Shown piece by piece: positions 8,592-17,099 of a stretch of DNA of 64,000 nt (position 1 is its first letter; the number at the start of each line of letters is the position of its first letter). The notes beneath the pieces are model-generated. The model was not told where the DNA came from and made no database searches. It saw only the letters and a list, made by a program, of their open reading frames with translations. The translations under genes and the position numbers were made by a program. The stretch comes from Chitinophagaceae bacterium. Lineage in GTDB: Bacteria > Bacteroidota > Bacteroidia > Chitinophagales > Chitinophagaceae. The stretch is taken from NCBI GenBank assembly GCA_022843585.1, contig JALHNJ010000003.1:248001-312000 (forward strand). The letters run 5' to 3'.

Positions 8592-9718
8592 AACGGAAAT
8601 TACATATCGTTTGCTTGGATGTACCTTGGCCTGCGGATTATGGCGGTGCTATCGACATGATGAACCGCATTATGATGTTGAAAAAACTAGGCATTGGCAT
8701 TCATCTGCACTATTTCAGCTATAATGAAAGAGGCATGCCAAATGAGCTAAATCAATTTTGCGAAACTATTCATGTATATGAAAGGAAAACTGGTGCAAAA
8801 GGCTTGTCAGCAAAACTACCCTACATCGTTTCTTCCCGTATCAGTGAAGAGCTGATTAATAATTTGAACAAAGATGATCATCCTGTTTTATTAGAAGGTT
8901 TACATTGCACGGGTATCTTGCCCCATATTGATCTTACAAAAAGAAAAGTGGTGGCTCGTATGCACAACGATGAGAGTATATATTACTTTGAGTTGTCAAA
9001 ATCAGCATCAACATTTCTTAAAAGAATATTTTTTTTACATGAAAGCCGTTTATTAAAAAAATACATACAGCAGTTACCGGACGATTGTCGTTATGCCTGT
9101 ATATCTGAAGGGGATACTTTGCAACTGAAAAAGCAATATCATTTAAATCAAGTAGATTTTTTGCCTGCATTTCCATCCTGGCAAACTGTAACAAGTGAGG
9201 AAGGTATAGGTAATTTTTGTTTGTATCATGGAAACCTGTCTGTACCTGAAAATGAAAAGGCAGCTATTTGGCTTTTGGAAAATGTTTTTTTTAAAATAAG
9301 AAAGCCGTTTGTAATTGCAGGTAAAAACCCATCAAAGCGATTACAGAAAATAGCTGAGCTTTCCCAGCACACTTGTTTAGCGAAAGATCCATCGGAAGCT
9401 GAAATGAATGATCTAATAAGGAAAGCACATATTAATGTGCTACCATCTTTTAATAAAAATGTTACAGGTGTCCGTTTAAAACTCCTTCATGCTTTATATC
9501 AGGGAAGACATTGCCTGGTAAACGATGCAATGGTAAAAGGAAGCGGCCTGGAAGAAGCCTGCCATACCGGTACAACTGCTACTGCATTTGCTTCCATCAT
9601 CATGCAGTTATATAATCAACCCTTTACGGATAATGAGATTTTGCTTCGAAAAAAATTACTGGAGCAAACTTATAATAACGAAAAGAACACTCTGCTTCTT
9701 ATTCAATGGTTATACTAG
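8588..9718 (+). CDS. glycosyltransferase, GT-B fold, probable CTG start
   Basis: About 376 aa. The N-terminal GT-B strand reads KLHIVCLDVPWPADYGG, followed by a C-terminal half with FCLYHGNLSVPEN and TGVRLKLLHALYQG, the usual sugar-nucleotide-binding segment. No ATG or GTG exists between the in-frame stop at 8582-8584 and this first strand. The TTG at 8615 would delete the start of the strand (HIVC). The only plausible upstream initiator is CTG at 8588, which overlaps the preceding TGA as CTGA, the same geometry as the GTGA overlap one gene upstream. Start therefore inferred. It is the third gene of the sugar operon, and its 3' end overlaps the convergent ABC ATPase gene by 20 bp. Acceptor unknown. 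Confidence 0.78.
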   Translation: MKRKLHIVCLDVPWPADYGGAIDMMNRIMMLKKLGIGIHLHYFSYNERGMPNELNQFCETIHVYERKTGAKGLSAKLPYIVSSRISEELINNLNKDDHPVLLEGLHCTGILPHIDLTKRKVVARMHNDESIYYFELSKSASTFLKRIFFLHESRLLKKYIQQLPDDCRYACISEGDTLQLKKQYHLNQVDFLPAFPSWQTVTSEEGIGNFCLYHGNLSVPENEKAAIWLLENVFFKIRKPFVIAGKNPSKRLQKIAELSQHTCLAKDPSEAEMNDLIRKAHINVLPSFNKNVTGVRLKLLHALYQGRHCLVNDAMVKGSGLEEACHTGTTATAFASIIMQLYNQPFTDNEILLRKKLLEQTYNNEKNTLLLIQWLY

Positions 9719-10388
9719 CATTATCAATCACACGACCTCTTTCTGTACGTATCATGCGGGCAGGAAATTTTTGAACAACTATGTAATCATGCGAGGCCAT
9801 AACGATGGTTGTATTATAATCTTTACAAATACTAACGAGTAAACTCATAATCTCGTCTGAAGTTTCAGGATCGAGATTACCTGTAGGTTCATCAGCCAAT
9901 ATTAATTTTGGAGAATTTAATAAAGCTCTTGCAATGTCTATACGCTGCTGCTCGCCACCACTTAATTCAAAAGGCATTTTAAATCCTTTTGCTTTCAAAC
10001 CTACTTTGTCCAGCACATCCATAATTTTTTCATCCATTAGTTTCACATCTGTCCAGCCGGTTGCTTTTAATACAAACTTCAGGTTGTCGTTTACATTTCT
10101 ATCAGTCAGTAATTGAAAATCCTGAAAAACCACACCCAGATTACGACGGAGATACGGAACTTTTTTCCAATCAAGGTCACGAAGATTAAATCCGGCCACG
10201 GTAGCCTGCCCTTCTTTTAATTCTAATTCGCCGTATAATGTTTTCAGCAAGCTAGATTTACCAGTTCCGGTTTTACCTACCAGGTACACAAACTCACCTT
10301 TGTTCACAGTCAGATTAACATCCTGTAAAACAAGATTGTTGCCCTGATATATATTTACGTTGTGTAATTCTATTATTGATTCTGCCAT
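9699..10388 (-). CDS. ftsE: FtsE-like ABC transporter ATP-binding protein
   Basis: 229-aa single nucleotide-binding domain. It has Walker A (GKTGTGKSS, about residues 38-46), Q-loop (FQDFQLL), signature LSGGEQQR, Walker [15 protein letters not shown] and H-loop MASHD. The sequence and size fit FtsE, which with the membrane protein FtsX transmits a division signal to periplasmic peptidoglycan hydrolases. No ftsX is found beside it here. Other single-domain ABC ATPases of the LolD/MacB group share these motifs, so the FtsE assignment is probable rather than certain. Its stop overlaps the end of the convergent glycosyltransferase gene by 20 bp, and it lies 36 bp downstream of purM on the same strand. 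Confidence 0.82.
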   Translation of the reverse strand: MAESIIELHNVNIYQGNNLVLQDVNLTVNKGEFVYLVGKTGTGKSSLLKTLYGELELKEGQATVAGFNLRDLDWKKVPYLRRNLGVVFQDFQLLTDRNVNDNLKFVLKATGWTDVKLMDEKIMDVLDKVGLKAKGFKMPFELSGGEQQRIDIARALLNSPKLILADEPTGNLDPETSDEIMSLLVSICKDYNTTIVMASHDYIVVQKFPARMIRTERGRVIDNASITIE

Positions 10389-10424
10389 TATAAAAAGCTT
10401 TGTTGCAAAATAAAGGAAAGTCGC

Positions 10425-11594
10425 TTAAAAAACTATTTCTTTTGTTGTAAGGTTAATCACCAACTCCTGCTTCTCACTCTTCTCTACCCTACCAATAACC
10501 TGTGCATCCACACCAAAACTTTTGGAGACGTTGATAATTGAATCAGCATCTTTTTCATTCGTATAAATCTCCAGCCTTGTACCCATATTAAATACCTGGT
10601 ACATTTCTTTGTCGTCGGATTTACTGGCTTCCTGTATCAGTTTGAAAATTATAGGCGGCTCAAAAAGATTGTCTTTTACTATCCGCACATTATCCGGAAC
10701 ATATTTCAGGCATTTTGTTTGCCCACCACCGCTGCAATGTATTACTCCGTTAATTGCATCAAAATTCTTTTCCAGTAACTGTTTCATTACAGGAGCAAAT
10801 GTTCGGGTTGGGCTTAACAACAGCTGCCCGATGGTAGTCGTTCTATCTCCATCATTAATTTCATCCGTCATTCTATGAGGGCCTATATACACTACCGATT
10901 CATCCAATCCATTATCATAGCTTTCCGGAAATCTTGCTCCATATGTTTTATGCAACACATCATGTCTAGCACTTGTTAATCCATTACTTGCTAATCCACT
11001 ATTATAAGATGTTTCATAGTCAGCTTGTCCAAAACCAGCCAATCCAACAATTATATCTCCAGCTTTTATTTTTTCATTAGTGATCACTTTTGATTTTGGC
11101 CATCTTGCAGCCATGGTTCCGTTTACGGCAATGGTGCGAACCACATCTCCCACATCAGCTGTCTCTCCACCCATATAAGTAATGTTGATACCGAATGTTT
11201 TCATGGCATCAAAAAACTCCTGTGAACCATTGATGATTGCTTCCAATACATTAGCCGGGATTACATTTTTATTTCGGTCAATCGTTGAAGAAAAAAGTAG
11301 TTGGTCATAGATTCCTGTACAAAGCAAATCATCGAGGTTCATTACAATAGCATCCTGAGCTATGCCTTTCCATACTGATAAGTCACCAGTTTCTTTCCAG
11401 TATAAATAAGCAAGGATACTTTTTGTACCAGCCCCGTCGGCATGCATAATGTTCACCCAGTTATCGTCACCACAAAGAGCATCCGGGTATATTTTGCAAA
11501 ACGCCTTTTCATAAAGCCCTTTGTCGAGCTTTTTAGTAGCGGCATGTACTTCTTCTTTTTGTGCAGAAACTCCCCGTTTTGAATAAAGACTCAT
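10425..11594 (-). CDS. purM: phosphoribosylformylglycinamidine cyclo-ligase (AIR synthase)
   Basis: 389-aa enzyme of de novo purine synthesis that closes the imidazole ring, converting FGAM to AIR with ATP. It has the AIR-synthase N-terminal half with HADGAGTKSILAY and QDAIVMNLDDLLCTG, then the glycine-rich MGGETADVGDVVRTI and the C-terminal ATP-binding half with GLAGFGQADYE and HCSGGGQTK. Somewhat longer than the roughly 345-aa E. coli enzyme, consistent with Bacteroidota homologues. It is transcribed divergently from ribF and may be cotranscribed with the ABC ATPase gene 36 bp downstream. Confidence 0.95.
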   Translation of the reverse strand: MSLYSKRGVSAQKEEVHAATKKLDKGLYEKAFCKIYPDALCGDDNWVNIMHADGAGTKSILAYLYWKETGDLSVWKGIAQDAIVMNLDDLLCTGIYDQLLFSSTIDRNKNVIPANVLEAIINGSQEFFDAMKTFGINITYMGGETADVGDVVRTIAVNGTMAARWPKSKVITNEKIKAGDIIVGLAGFGQADYETSYNSGLASNGLTSARHDVLHKTYGARFPESYDNGLDESVVYIGPHRMTDEINDGDRTTTIGQLLLSPTRTFAPVMKQLLEKNFDAINGVIHCSGGGQTKCLKYVPDNVRIVKDNLFEPPIIFKLIQEASKSDDKEMYQVFNMGTRLEIYTNEKDADSIINVSKSFGVDAQVIGRVEKSEKQELVINLTTKEIVF

Positions 11595-11610
11595 AATGAA
11601 ATTTGTGCCG

Positions 11611-11670
11611 CAAAACTAACTATTCCCGATTAAAGACTTGCAACTCCATGGCAGTTAATAATTATCTTCG
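11611..11670. promoter_or_regulatory. divergent purM and ribF promoters sharing a -33 palindrome
   Basis: The palindrome TTGCAA (11638-11643) supplies TTG to both strands. For purM (minus), TTG at 11641-11643 is followed after 22 bp by TAGTTTTG (11611-11618). For ribF (plus), TTG at 11638-11640 is followed after 22 bp by TATCTTCG (11663-11670). The arrangement is symmetric, so the two -33 elements abut and RNA polymerases could compete. Confidence 0.55.
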
Positions 11671-11680
11671 CTTATTTTAT

Positions 11681-12610
11681 ATGCAGGTACATTATAATAT
11701 TGAAGAATTACCGGATTTCAGGAATGCAGTTATCACCATCGGCACCTTTGATGGGGTTCATATGGGGCATAGACAGGTGCTTGACCGGTTAAAAACCGAG
11801 GCTACCGCCAATAATGGCGAGTCGGTTGTTATCACATTTCATCCGCATCCAAGAAAAGTAATTTCTTCTACCATTCTAGGCATCCGACTTATAAATACGC
11901 TGGATGAAAAAATAGAATTGCTCCGACAGCTGCATATTGATCATCTCGTCATTGTTCCTTTTACAGATGCTTTTGCCAATCAGCCGGCTGAAGAGTATAT
12001 TAAAAAATTCCTGGTCGATAAATTTCATCCGCATACGATCATCATTGGGTACGATCACCGTTTTGGTCGTGACCGCTTAGGTGATTATCGTTTGCTCGAA
12101 AAGAAAGCAGGAGACTTTAATTATCAACTCAAAGAAATTCCGAAACATATACTGGAAAACATTTCTATCAGTTCCACCAATATCAGAGAAGCAATTTTGC
12201 ATAATGATATTGCTACTGCGCATACATTATTAGGCTACGATTTCTTTTTCTCAGGAATAGTAATCCATGGCGATAAACTTGGTAGAAAACTAGGCTATCC
12301 TACAGCTAACCTGAGAATAGAAGATGAAGAAAAAATTACTCCGGGAAATGGAATATATGCTGTATATGCTCAACCCGAAAGTACAACTGACCGGCTAAAA
12401 GCTATGATGAGCATAGGTTTCCGGCCAACCGTGGATGGAAAGAAAAGAGTGATTGAAATAAATATCTTTGATTTTGACAAAGAAATTTATGGTCAAAAGC
12501 TAATAGTGTTTGTAAAGAAATATTTACGGGAAGAAATAAAATTTGAGGGCCTGGATGCTTTAGTTAAACAAATAGATCAGGATAAAATCGATAGCCTTCA
12601 GGTGTTATAA
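11681..12610 (+). CDS. ribF: bifunctional riboflavin kinase / FAD synthetase
   Basis: 309-aa enzyme making FMN and FAD from riboflavin in the cytoplasm. The N-terminal FAD synthetase domain carries the nucleotidyltransferase motif GTFDGVHMGHRQVL and later SSTNIREAI. The C-terminal flavokinase domain (from about residue 185) shows GDKLGRKLGYPTANL, with the PTAN motif that binds Mg-ATP. The ATG at 11681 is chosen over the in-frame ATG at 11603: homology begins here and the probable promoter box lies at 11663-11670, 10 bp upstream. A terminator follows the stop. Confidence 0.95.
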   Translation: MQVHYNIEELPDFRNAVITIGTFDGVHMGHRQVLDRLKTEATANNGESVVITFHPHPRKVISSTILGIRLINTLDEKIELLRQLHIDHLVIVPFTDAFANQPAEEYIKKFLVDKFHPHTIIIGYDHRFGRDRLGDYRLLEKKAGDFNYQLKEIPKHILENISISSTNIREAILHNDIATAHTLLGYDFFFSGIVIHGDKLGRKLGYPTANLRIEDEEKITPGNGIYAVYAQPESTTDRLKAMMSIGFRPTVDGKKRVIEINIFDFDKEIYGQKLIVFVKKYLREEIKFEGLDALVKQIDQDKIDSLQVL

Positions 12611-12640
12611 AAAAAGGCAGTAGTTACAACTACTGCCTTT
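12611..12640. terminator. bidirectional terminator between ribF and a lipoprotein gene
   Basis: A perfect stem AAAGGCAGTAGTT / AACTACTGCCTTT (about 13 bp) is flanked by an A-run upstream, which serves as a T-run for the opposite strand. It serves the convergent genes on both sides. Confidence 0.85.
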
Positions 12641-12658
12641 ACTAAGAAAATAATTACG

Positions 12659-13414
12659 TTAGTATTTTATTTTAAACTCCAGCGCAGAGGCGTCTTCAAA
12701 AAAGTCCTCCAGGTCTGCTGAAATGGTTACTTTCTTTTTATCCTCAGATAGTTTTACGGATTTTCCTTCCGCTTTTGTAGCGGGGCGGGGCAAGTTGATC
12801 ACATAATTCACTTTTGTATTCAATCCCATTGCACCGGCTTCTTTTAATCCTTCTAAATATTTATCATTTGCCGCATTGGCATACTTTTCTTTATTTACTT
12901 TTTTGGTTAGCTCACCATTTGAAAATTCCAGGGTGTAATAATCATCAACAGAAGTTTGTTCTGGCATTGCGGCTGCATCAGCGCCTGGTAATGCACCCAT
13001 TTGGGTTTTCATGGTAGAAGCCAGAATTTTTCCTGAAAGTTGATTTAATGTTCCGATCTCTGAAGGATTTGAAAAAGGAAAATTCAATTTAGTAATAAAC
13101 TTTTCGTCCTTTAAATTAAGGGTAATATTGGCGGTTCCTTTACGAACCATTTCCTTTTCTTCTGAACTAAGACCCGGAATACTATCAGCTTCTTTACCTA
13201 AAGCAAAAGTAGAGTCAATTTTTTGGTCTCCGGCTTCGCCCATTTTATCTGCACCACCCATTTGCTTTGCCATACTAATCAAGGCACTCATATCATTGGT
13301 ATTGGATACAGTACCACTCCCATCATCATTCAATGTAATTTCCTGGGTTGAGTCGTAACAACCGGCTAGCAATATTGCTGTAAAAAGGAGTGCCGGTAAG
13401 AATAGTTTTTTCAT
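12659..13414 (-). CDS. putative lipoprotein, function unknown
   Basis: 251 aa beginning with a lipoprotein signal (MKKLFLPALLFTAILLAGC, lipobox LAGC, lipidated Cys about residue 19). The mature part starts with a segment rich in polar residues (EITLNDDGSGTVSNTNDMSAL) and alternates beta-like stretches. It resembles the DUF-type lipoproteins common in Bacteroidota, but I cannot name a function. The frame stays open to 13498, but the ATG at 13414 starts the signal. It lies 87 bp downstream of holA on the same strand, possibly cotranscribed. Confidence 0.75.
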   Translation of the reverse strand: MKKLFLPALLFTAILLAGCYDSTQEITLNDDGSGTVSNTNDMSALISMAKQMGGADKMGEAGDQKIDSTFALGKEADSIPGLSSEEKEMVRKGTANITLNLKDEKFITKLNFPFSNPSEIGTLNQLSGKILASTMKTQMGALPGADAAAMPEQTSVDDYYTLEFSNGELTKKVNKEKYANAANDKYLEGLKEAGAMGLNTKVNYVINLPRPATKAEGKSVKLSEDKKKVTISADLEDFFEDASALEFKIKY

Positions 13415-13501
13415 TATGATTGTTTGATGGCCAAAAAGATGATAGCCTGTTTTAAAAAGTTGCACAAAGAAAAGGGATTTAGGCGGATTGTTACCCAACT
13501 A

Positions 13502-14500
13502 TTAGGCCATCATTTTCACTACCATTTCTTTTAACAAAGAAGCATCTTCTGTACCCGTACTGCCAATACCAATGCTTTTAAGATTGTAAGTATGCAGCAG
13601 AATTAAAGCTTTTTCTACTCCGGGATAGGTATATAAACGGGCAGCCTTTGTATAATCTTTCATGAAATAAGGATTCACTCCAATGCTTGCTGCAATGGAC
13701 TTTTCATCACCCCCACCTGCGCCAAAAATCATAAATACTTTGCTAAAAAAACTATAGAGAGAGGGTAATACCAATTGAATAGGTGCCGCTTTTGGGTTAG
13801 CCTCGAAATATTGAATAATTTGTATGCTTCTGGCCAAATCTTTTGATGCTAATGCAGCTTGTAATTCAAATACATTGTAGTCTTTACTTACACCAATGTA
13901 TTGTTCAATATCATCTTCTGTAATAGTTGTTCTCTTACCGAGATTTACAGACAACTTATCAATTTCATTTTCTATTCTTGAAAGGTCATTTCCGATATGA
14001 TCAACAAGTAAAGCCAGCCCTTTTTGCGTAATGGTAAATCCTTTTTGTTGCAACAGCCCTTGTGTCCACTCGGGCAACTGGCTATCATACATTTTTTTTG
14101 TGCTAAGTAGAACTCCATTTTCTTTTACAAGCTTTGCAAATTTCTTACGGGCATCTAACTTCTTTTCTTTATATGAAATAACTAATACGGTTGAAGCCAG
14201 TGGATTTTCAACATATGATTCCAGTTTTTCAATCTCCCGCATCTGTTGTGCTTCTTTTAAAAGCACTACCTGTCGTTCCGCAAACATTGGATAACGCCTG
14301 CAAGCATTTACCACATCTGCCCAGTTGGAATCTTTCCCATAAAATACAGAAAGGTTAAAAGAAGATTCACTTTCGCTTAAAATATGCTGTTCGGCATAGT
14401 TTGTAACCTTATCAATATGATAATCCTCTTCTCCTTCTAACCAATAAATTGGCTTGAAGGTTCCTTTTTTCCAATCGGCTATTATCTTTTCCACACTCAT
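13502..14500 (-). CDS. holA: DNA polymerase III subunit delta
   Basis: 332-aa clamp-loader subunit that opens the beta sliding clamp during replication. The family start pattern is visible (KPIYWLEGEEDYHIDKV), as are the mid-protein segment SRIENEIDKLSV and the following EDDIEQYIGVSKDYNVFEL, typical of HolA domain II/III. Length matches bacterial delta subunits. It stands alone on its strand, followed by a lipoprotein gene of unrelated type. Confidence 0.9.
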   Translation of the reverse strand: MSVEKIIADWKKGTFKPIYWLEGEEDYHIDKVTNYAEQHILSESESSFNLSVFYGKDSNWADVVNACRRYPMFAERQVVLLKEAQQMREIEKLESYVENPLASTVLVISYKEKKLDARKKFAKLVKENGVLLSTKKMYDSQLPEWTQGLLQQKGFTITQKGLALLVDHIGNDLSRIENEIDKLSVNLGKRTTITEDDIEQYIGVSKDYNVFELQAALASKDLARSIQIIQYFEANPKAAPIQLVLPSLYSFFSKVFMIFGAGGGDEKSIAASIGVNPYFMKDYTKAARLYTYPGVEKALILLHTYNLKSIGIGSTGTEDASLLKEMVVKMMA

Positions 14501-14576
14501 AAAATGCTAAGATACAGGCTTTCAGAACAAGCCAGCCTTTAAAATAACACCTGTTCATAAATTCTTGAGTCTATTC

Positions 14577-14603
14577 TGGCACGGTTTTCGAAATTTTGTG
14601 CCA
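14577..14603. promoter_or_regulatory. inverted repeat upstream of the coiled-coil/ASKHA trio
   Basis: TGGCAC, 15 bp, then GTGCCA, with TTCGAA at the centre, about 100 bp upstream of the first trio gene. It could be an operator for a dimeric regulator. The left arm resembles a sigma-54 -24 element, but the required GC at -12 is absent. Confidence 0.3.
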
Positions 14604-14705
14604 CGAACGGAATTTTAAACCGGATTTAGCAAAAGGAGATGCAACTAGCTACCACCTTATTAAATCCAAATTCCAACAAAATTTAAAATCTAAAAAATAA
14701 TCGTT

Positions 14706-15680
14706 ATGACAGACACTAATTATCCTACGGCGAGTGCCCCCCAGAACAATAAGCCGGCGAAAAACAACAACACTAAAAACCTAATGATAGGTTTATTAGC
14801 AGCTGGCCTTTTGGGAACCTGGGGTTATCTTCTTTGGGACAAAAACAAAGCAGGCGAAGAATTGAAAAAAGAACAAACAAACTCTATCTCTTATATGTCT
14901 CAGCGTGACTCTATCCGAGCAATGTACGATGAGGCTGAAATCAGATTGGACTCAATTACTGGTGCTAACAATTCCTTACAAGGAGAAAAAAGTGCCTTAC
15001 AAAAAGATATCGATGCCCGCAAAGCGGAAATTCGCAAAATCCTGAATGATAAAAATGCAACGCAAGCCCAATTGGCTAAAGCAAGAACAATGATTGCTCA
15101 ATTGAATGACCAGATTGGAAGTCTTGAAGCAGAAGTTACCAGACTTACTGGTGAAAACCAGGAGCTAAATGTTGCTAATACAACATTAACACAGGAAAAA
15201 GCTGATTTAGAAACAAATCTTATTACCACAAAAACAGAAAAAGAAGATTTGGAAAAAACTGTTGACGTAGCTTCTACTTTCAGTGCTTCAAATATCCAGA
15301 TTACTCCAATTAACGAAAAGAAAAGTGGTAAGGAAAAAAGTACTACCAGTGCCAAGAAAGTTGATAAGTTGGTGGTGTCTTTCGATGTAGAAAATCGTAT
15401 TGCAAAATCTGGTCCTGCAGACATGTACCTGATTGTTACTGCACCGGATGGCAAAGTAATATCTGAAAACGGCAATGTTTTAAACACCCGTGCAGATGGC
15501 GATAAAAGCTTTACAGCAAAAATTCCGGTAAATTATGAGCAAGGAACCCGTAAACCAATACAGTTTCCTATTCAGCAAAATGATTTTAATACCGGGAATT
15601 ATAAAATTGAAATTTATCATAATGGCTTCAAAATCGGTGAAGGCGTAAGAAGTCTTAAAAAAGGTGGTTTATTCGGTTAA
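14706..15680 (+). CDS. membrane-anchored coiled-coil protein (paralogue A), function unknown
   Basis: 324 aa. A short Asn/Lys-rich cytoplasmic head is followed by one membrane helix (about residues 26-44, ending GTWGYLLWDK), a long coiled coil rich in Glu, Lys, Ala and Leu (about 50-185), a linker and a C-terminal beta-rich domain (about 215-320) ending with NYKIEIYHNGFKIGEG. I do not recognise a named family. The protein at 17100-18029 has the same layout and shared motifs (LLxxGLxGTWxYxLxDK, IYHNGxxIG), so the two are paralogues. The C-terminal domain is predicted outside the cytoplasm. A terminator follows, but the next two genes run the same way. Confidence 0.8.
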   Translation: MTDTNYPTASAPQNNKPAKNNNTKNLMIGLLAAGLLGTWGYLLWDKNKAGEELKKEQTNSISYMSQRDSIRAMYDEAEIRLDSITGANNSLQGEKSALQKDIDARKAEIRKILNDKNATQAQLAKARTMIAQLNDQIGSLEAEVTRLTGENQELNVANTTLTQEKADLETNLITTKTEKEDLEKTVDVASTFSASNIQITPINEKKSGKEKSTTSAKKVDKLVVSFDVENRIAKSGPADMYLIVTAPDGKVISENGNVLNTRADGDKSFTAKIPVNYEQGTRKPIQFPIQQNDFNTGNYKIEIYHNGFKIGEGVRSLKKGGLFG

Positions 15681-15701
15681 AAGCAGTTAACTCCTGCAAG
15701 A

Positions 15702-15740
15702 AAGTCGTTCCCGTTTCTCATTCGGGAGCGGCTTTTTTAT
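15702..15740 (+). terminator. terminator after coiled-coil gene A
   Basis: The imperfect stem AGTCGTTCCCG / CGGGAGCGGCT with a loop of about 9 nt is followed by a T-run. Confidence 0.7.
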
Positions 15741-15881
15741 TTATACCCTGATAGGAATTATACTATAGTATTGAGCTGTCTAAACTTAAACACATCTTTT
15801 ACACATAATGCTTTATAGTGAGTAGAATAGTGCAAAACTGCTGCGCATTACAGTAATTTTATCCATGTAAATATTTACCCA

Positions 15882-17027
15882 ATGCAGCTATATTGTTTCA
15901 CCCGAATTTTCATTCTTATTTTTGTATTCATTACTACTGCAACGGCACTATCTGCACAGAATAGCATTAAGTCTAAAATAAATAGCAATACCTATACAGG
16001 AATTGAAGTAGGATCGAAAGGGATAAAAATGAGTGTAATTGAAATAGGGAAAAATGCGCAAAGCAGCGGCGCCTTTTATATTATAAAAGACACTTCCATT
16101 AACAGCGATTTCATTTCATTTTCAAGACCAACTTTTACGGCAACATTGAATGGCTTTTACGACTTATATACAACAGCCACTAAAGAGTATAAGATTCCGC
16201 CCAAGCGGGTGTTTACAGTTATAAGCAGCGGTGTAAAAATGCAAGCTGAAAAAGAAGAAAAAACTGCATTAATAAATGAGCTCATTGATTCATTTAGGGT
16301 AAGAATAAAAGAACCCGGACGTAAAGTAGAGGTAGTGGATGTAAGGAAAGAAGCAATGCTGTCACATCTTGGCATTGTTCCCGAATCAAGACGCTACACT
16401 ACCTTTTTAGTTGATATTGGAAGTGGTAATACAAAAGGCGGATTCTTTCCCGATGAAACAAAAAACAATTTCAAACTATTTCAATTGAACTGGGGTACTA
16501 AAAGCACTAACAATGAAGCAGAGAAAAAATCAGCCGATGATAAGAGTCTTGCCAATTACCATAAGCAACTTAACAGGGTTTTATGGAGTGCAGAAAATAC
16601 GGAGATCGCCTATGCAGTTAATGAAAGTGGTGCTTATCCATTAAGTGACAATATTGCCATTAGCGGAGGTATTGCCTGGGCAGTAGCCACACTTATTTAT
16701 CCGGAGCTTATTGAAAACCCCGTTGTATCTGTAAACTATAGCGAAGTGGAAAAATTTACAGAACAGCTATACAAAAACTTTAATTCTCTTTCTCCGGCAT
16801 CGTTGAGCAAAAATGTAAACAATCCGGAAGAAAAAAGCCTGATAATAAAAGAAGCCGGCACTGTACATAAGGTGTTCGACCAAAAATCTTTAATGGCGGG
16901 TGCAGGTCTCTTGCTAAAAATTATGCGTCAATTTGAATCAGCTTTTGAAACCAAACAATTTTTTCTTGTAAAAAATGGCCAGGTAGGATGGGTTTCTGCT
17001 TATGTTGATGCTTCCATTTCAAAATAA
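15882..17027 (+). CDS. exported ASKHA-fold (Ppx/actin-like) protein
   Basis: 381 aa with a signal peptide ending in ALSAQ (about residue 26). The mature protein carries three motifs reminiscent of the ASKHA phosphotransferase fold (Ppx/GppA, actin, Hsp70): phosphate-1 TGIEVGSKGIKMSVIEIG (about 40-57), phosphate-2 TTFLVDIGSGNTKGGFF (about 173-189) and adenosine-type IAISGGIAWAVATLI (about 266-280), plus a GAGLLLKIM helix near the end. The assignment is by motif only. The combination is odd because an ATP-binding fold is placed in the periplasm, where ATP is not expected, so it may be a binding or sensor protein. It lies between the two coiled-coil paralogues. No catalytic Ppx glutamate could be assigned with confidence. 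Confidence 0.7.
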   Translation: MQLYCFTRIFILIFVFITTATALSAQNSIKSKINSNTYTGIEVGSKGIKMSVIEIGKNAQSSGAFYIIKDTSINSDFISFSRPTFTATLNGFYDLYTTATKEYKIPPKRVFTVISSGVKMQAEKEEKTALINELIDSFRVRIKEPGRKVEVVDVRKEAMLSHLGIVPESRRYTTFLVDIGSGNTKGGFFPDETKNNFKLFQLNWGTKSTNNEAEKKSADDKSLANYHKQLNRVLWSAENTEIAYAVNESGAYPLSDNIAISGGIAWAVATLIYPELIENPVVSVNYSEVEKFTEQLYKNFNSLSPASLSKNVNNPEEKSLIIKEAGTVHKVFDQKSLMAGAGLLLKIMRQFESAFETKQFFLVKNGQVGWVSAYVDASISK

Positions 17028-17099
17028 CCTTAGCCTGCGTTTTCCACAATGTGGACTCTTTTTTGTCAGCTGCATTTATCAAATACTTAGATTGAGGGG

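Noticed and set aside
14577-14595. Sigma-54 promoter upstream of the coiled-coil trio
   Set aside because: TGGCACG matches the -24 element, but the required GC of the -12 element is GA at the proper spacing, so I do not call it.
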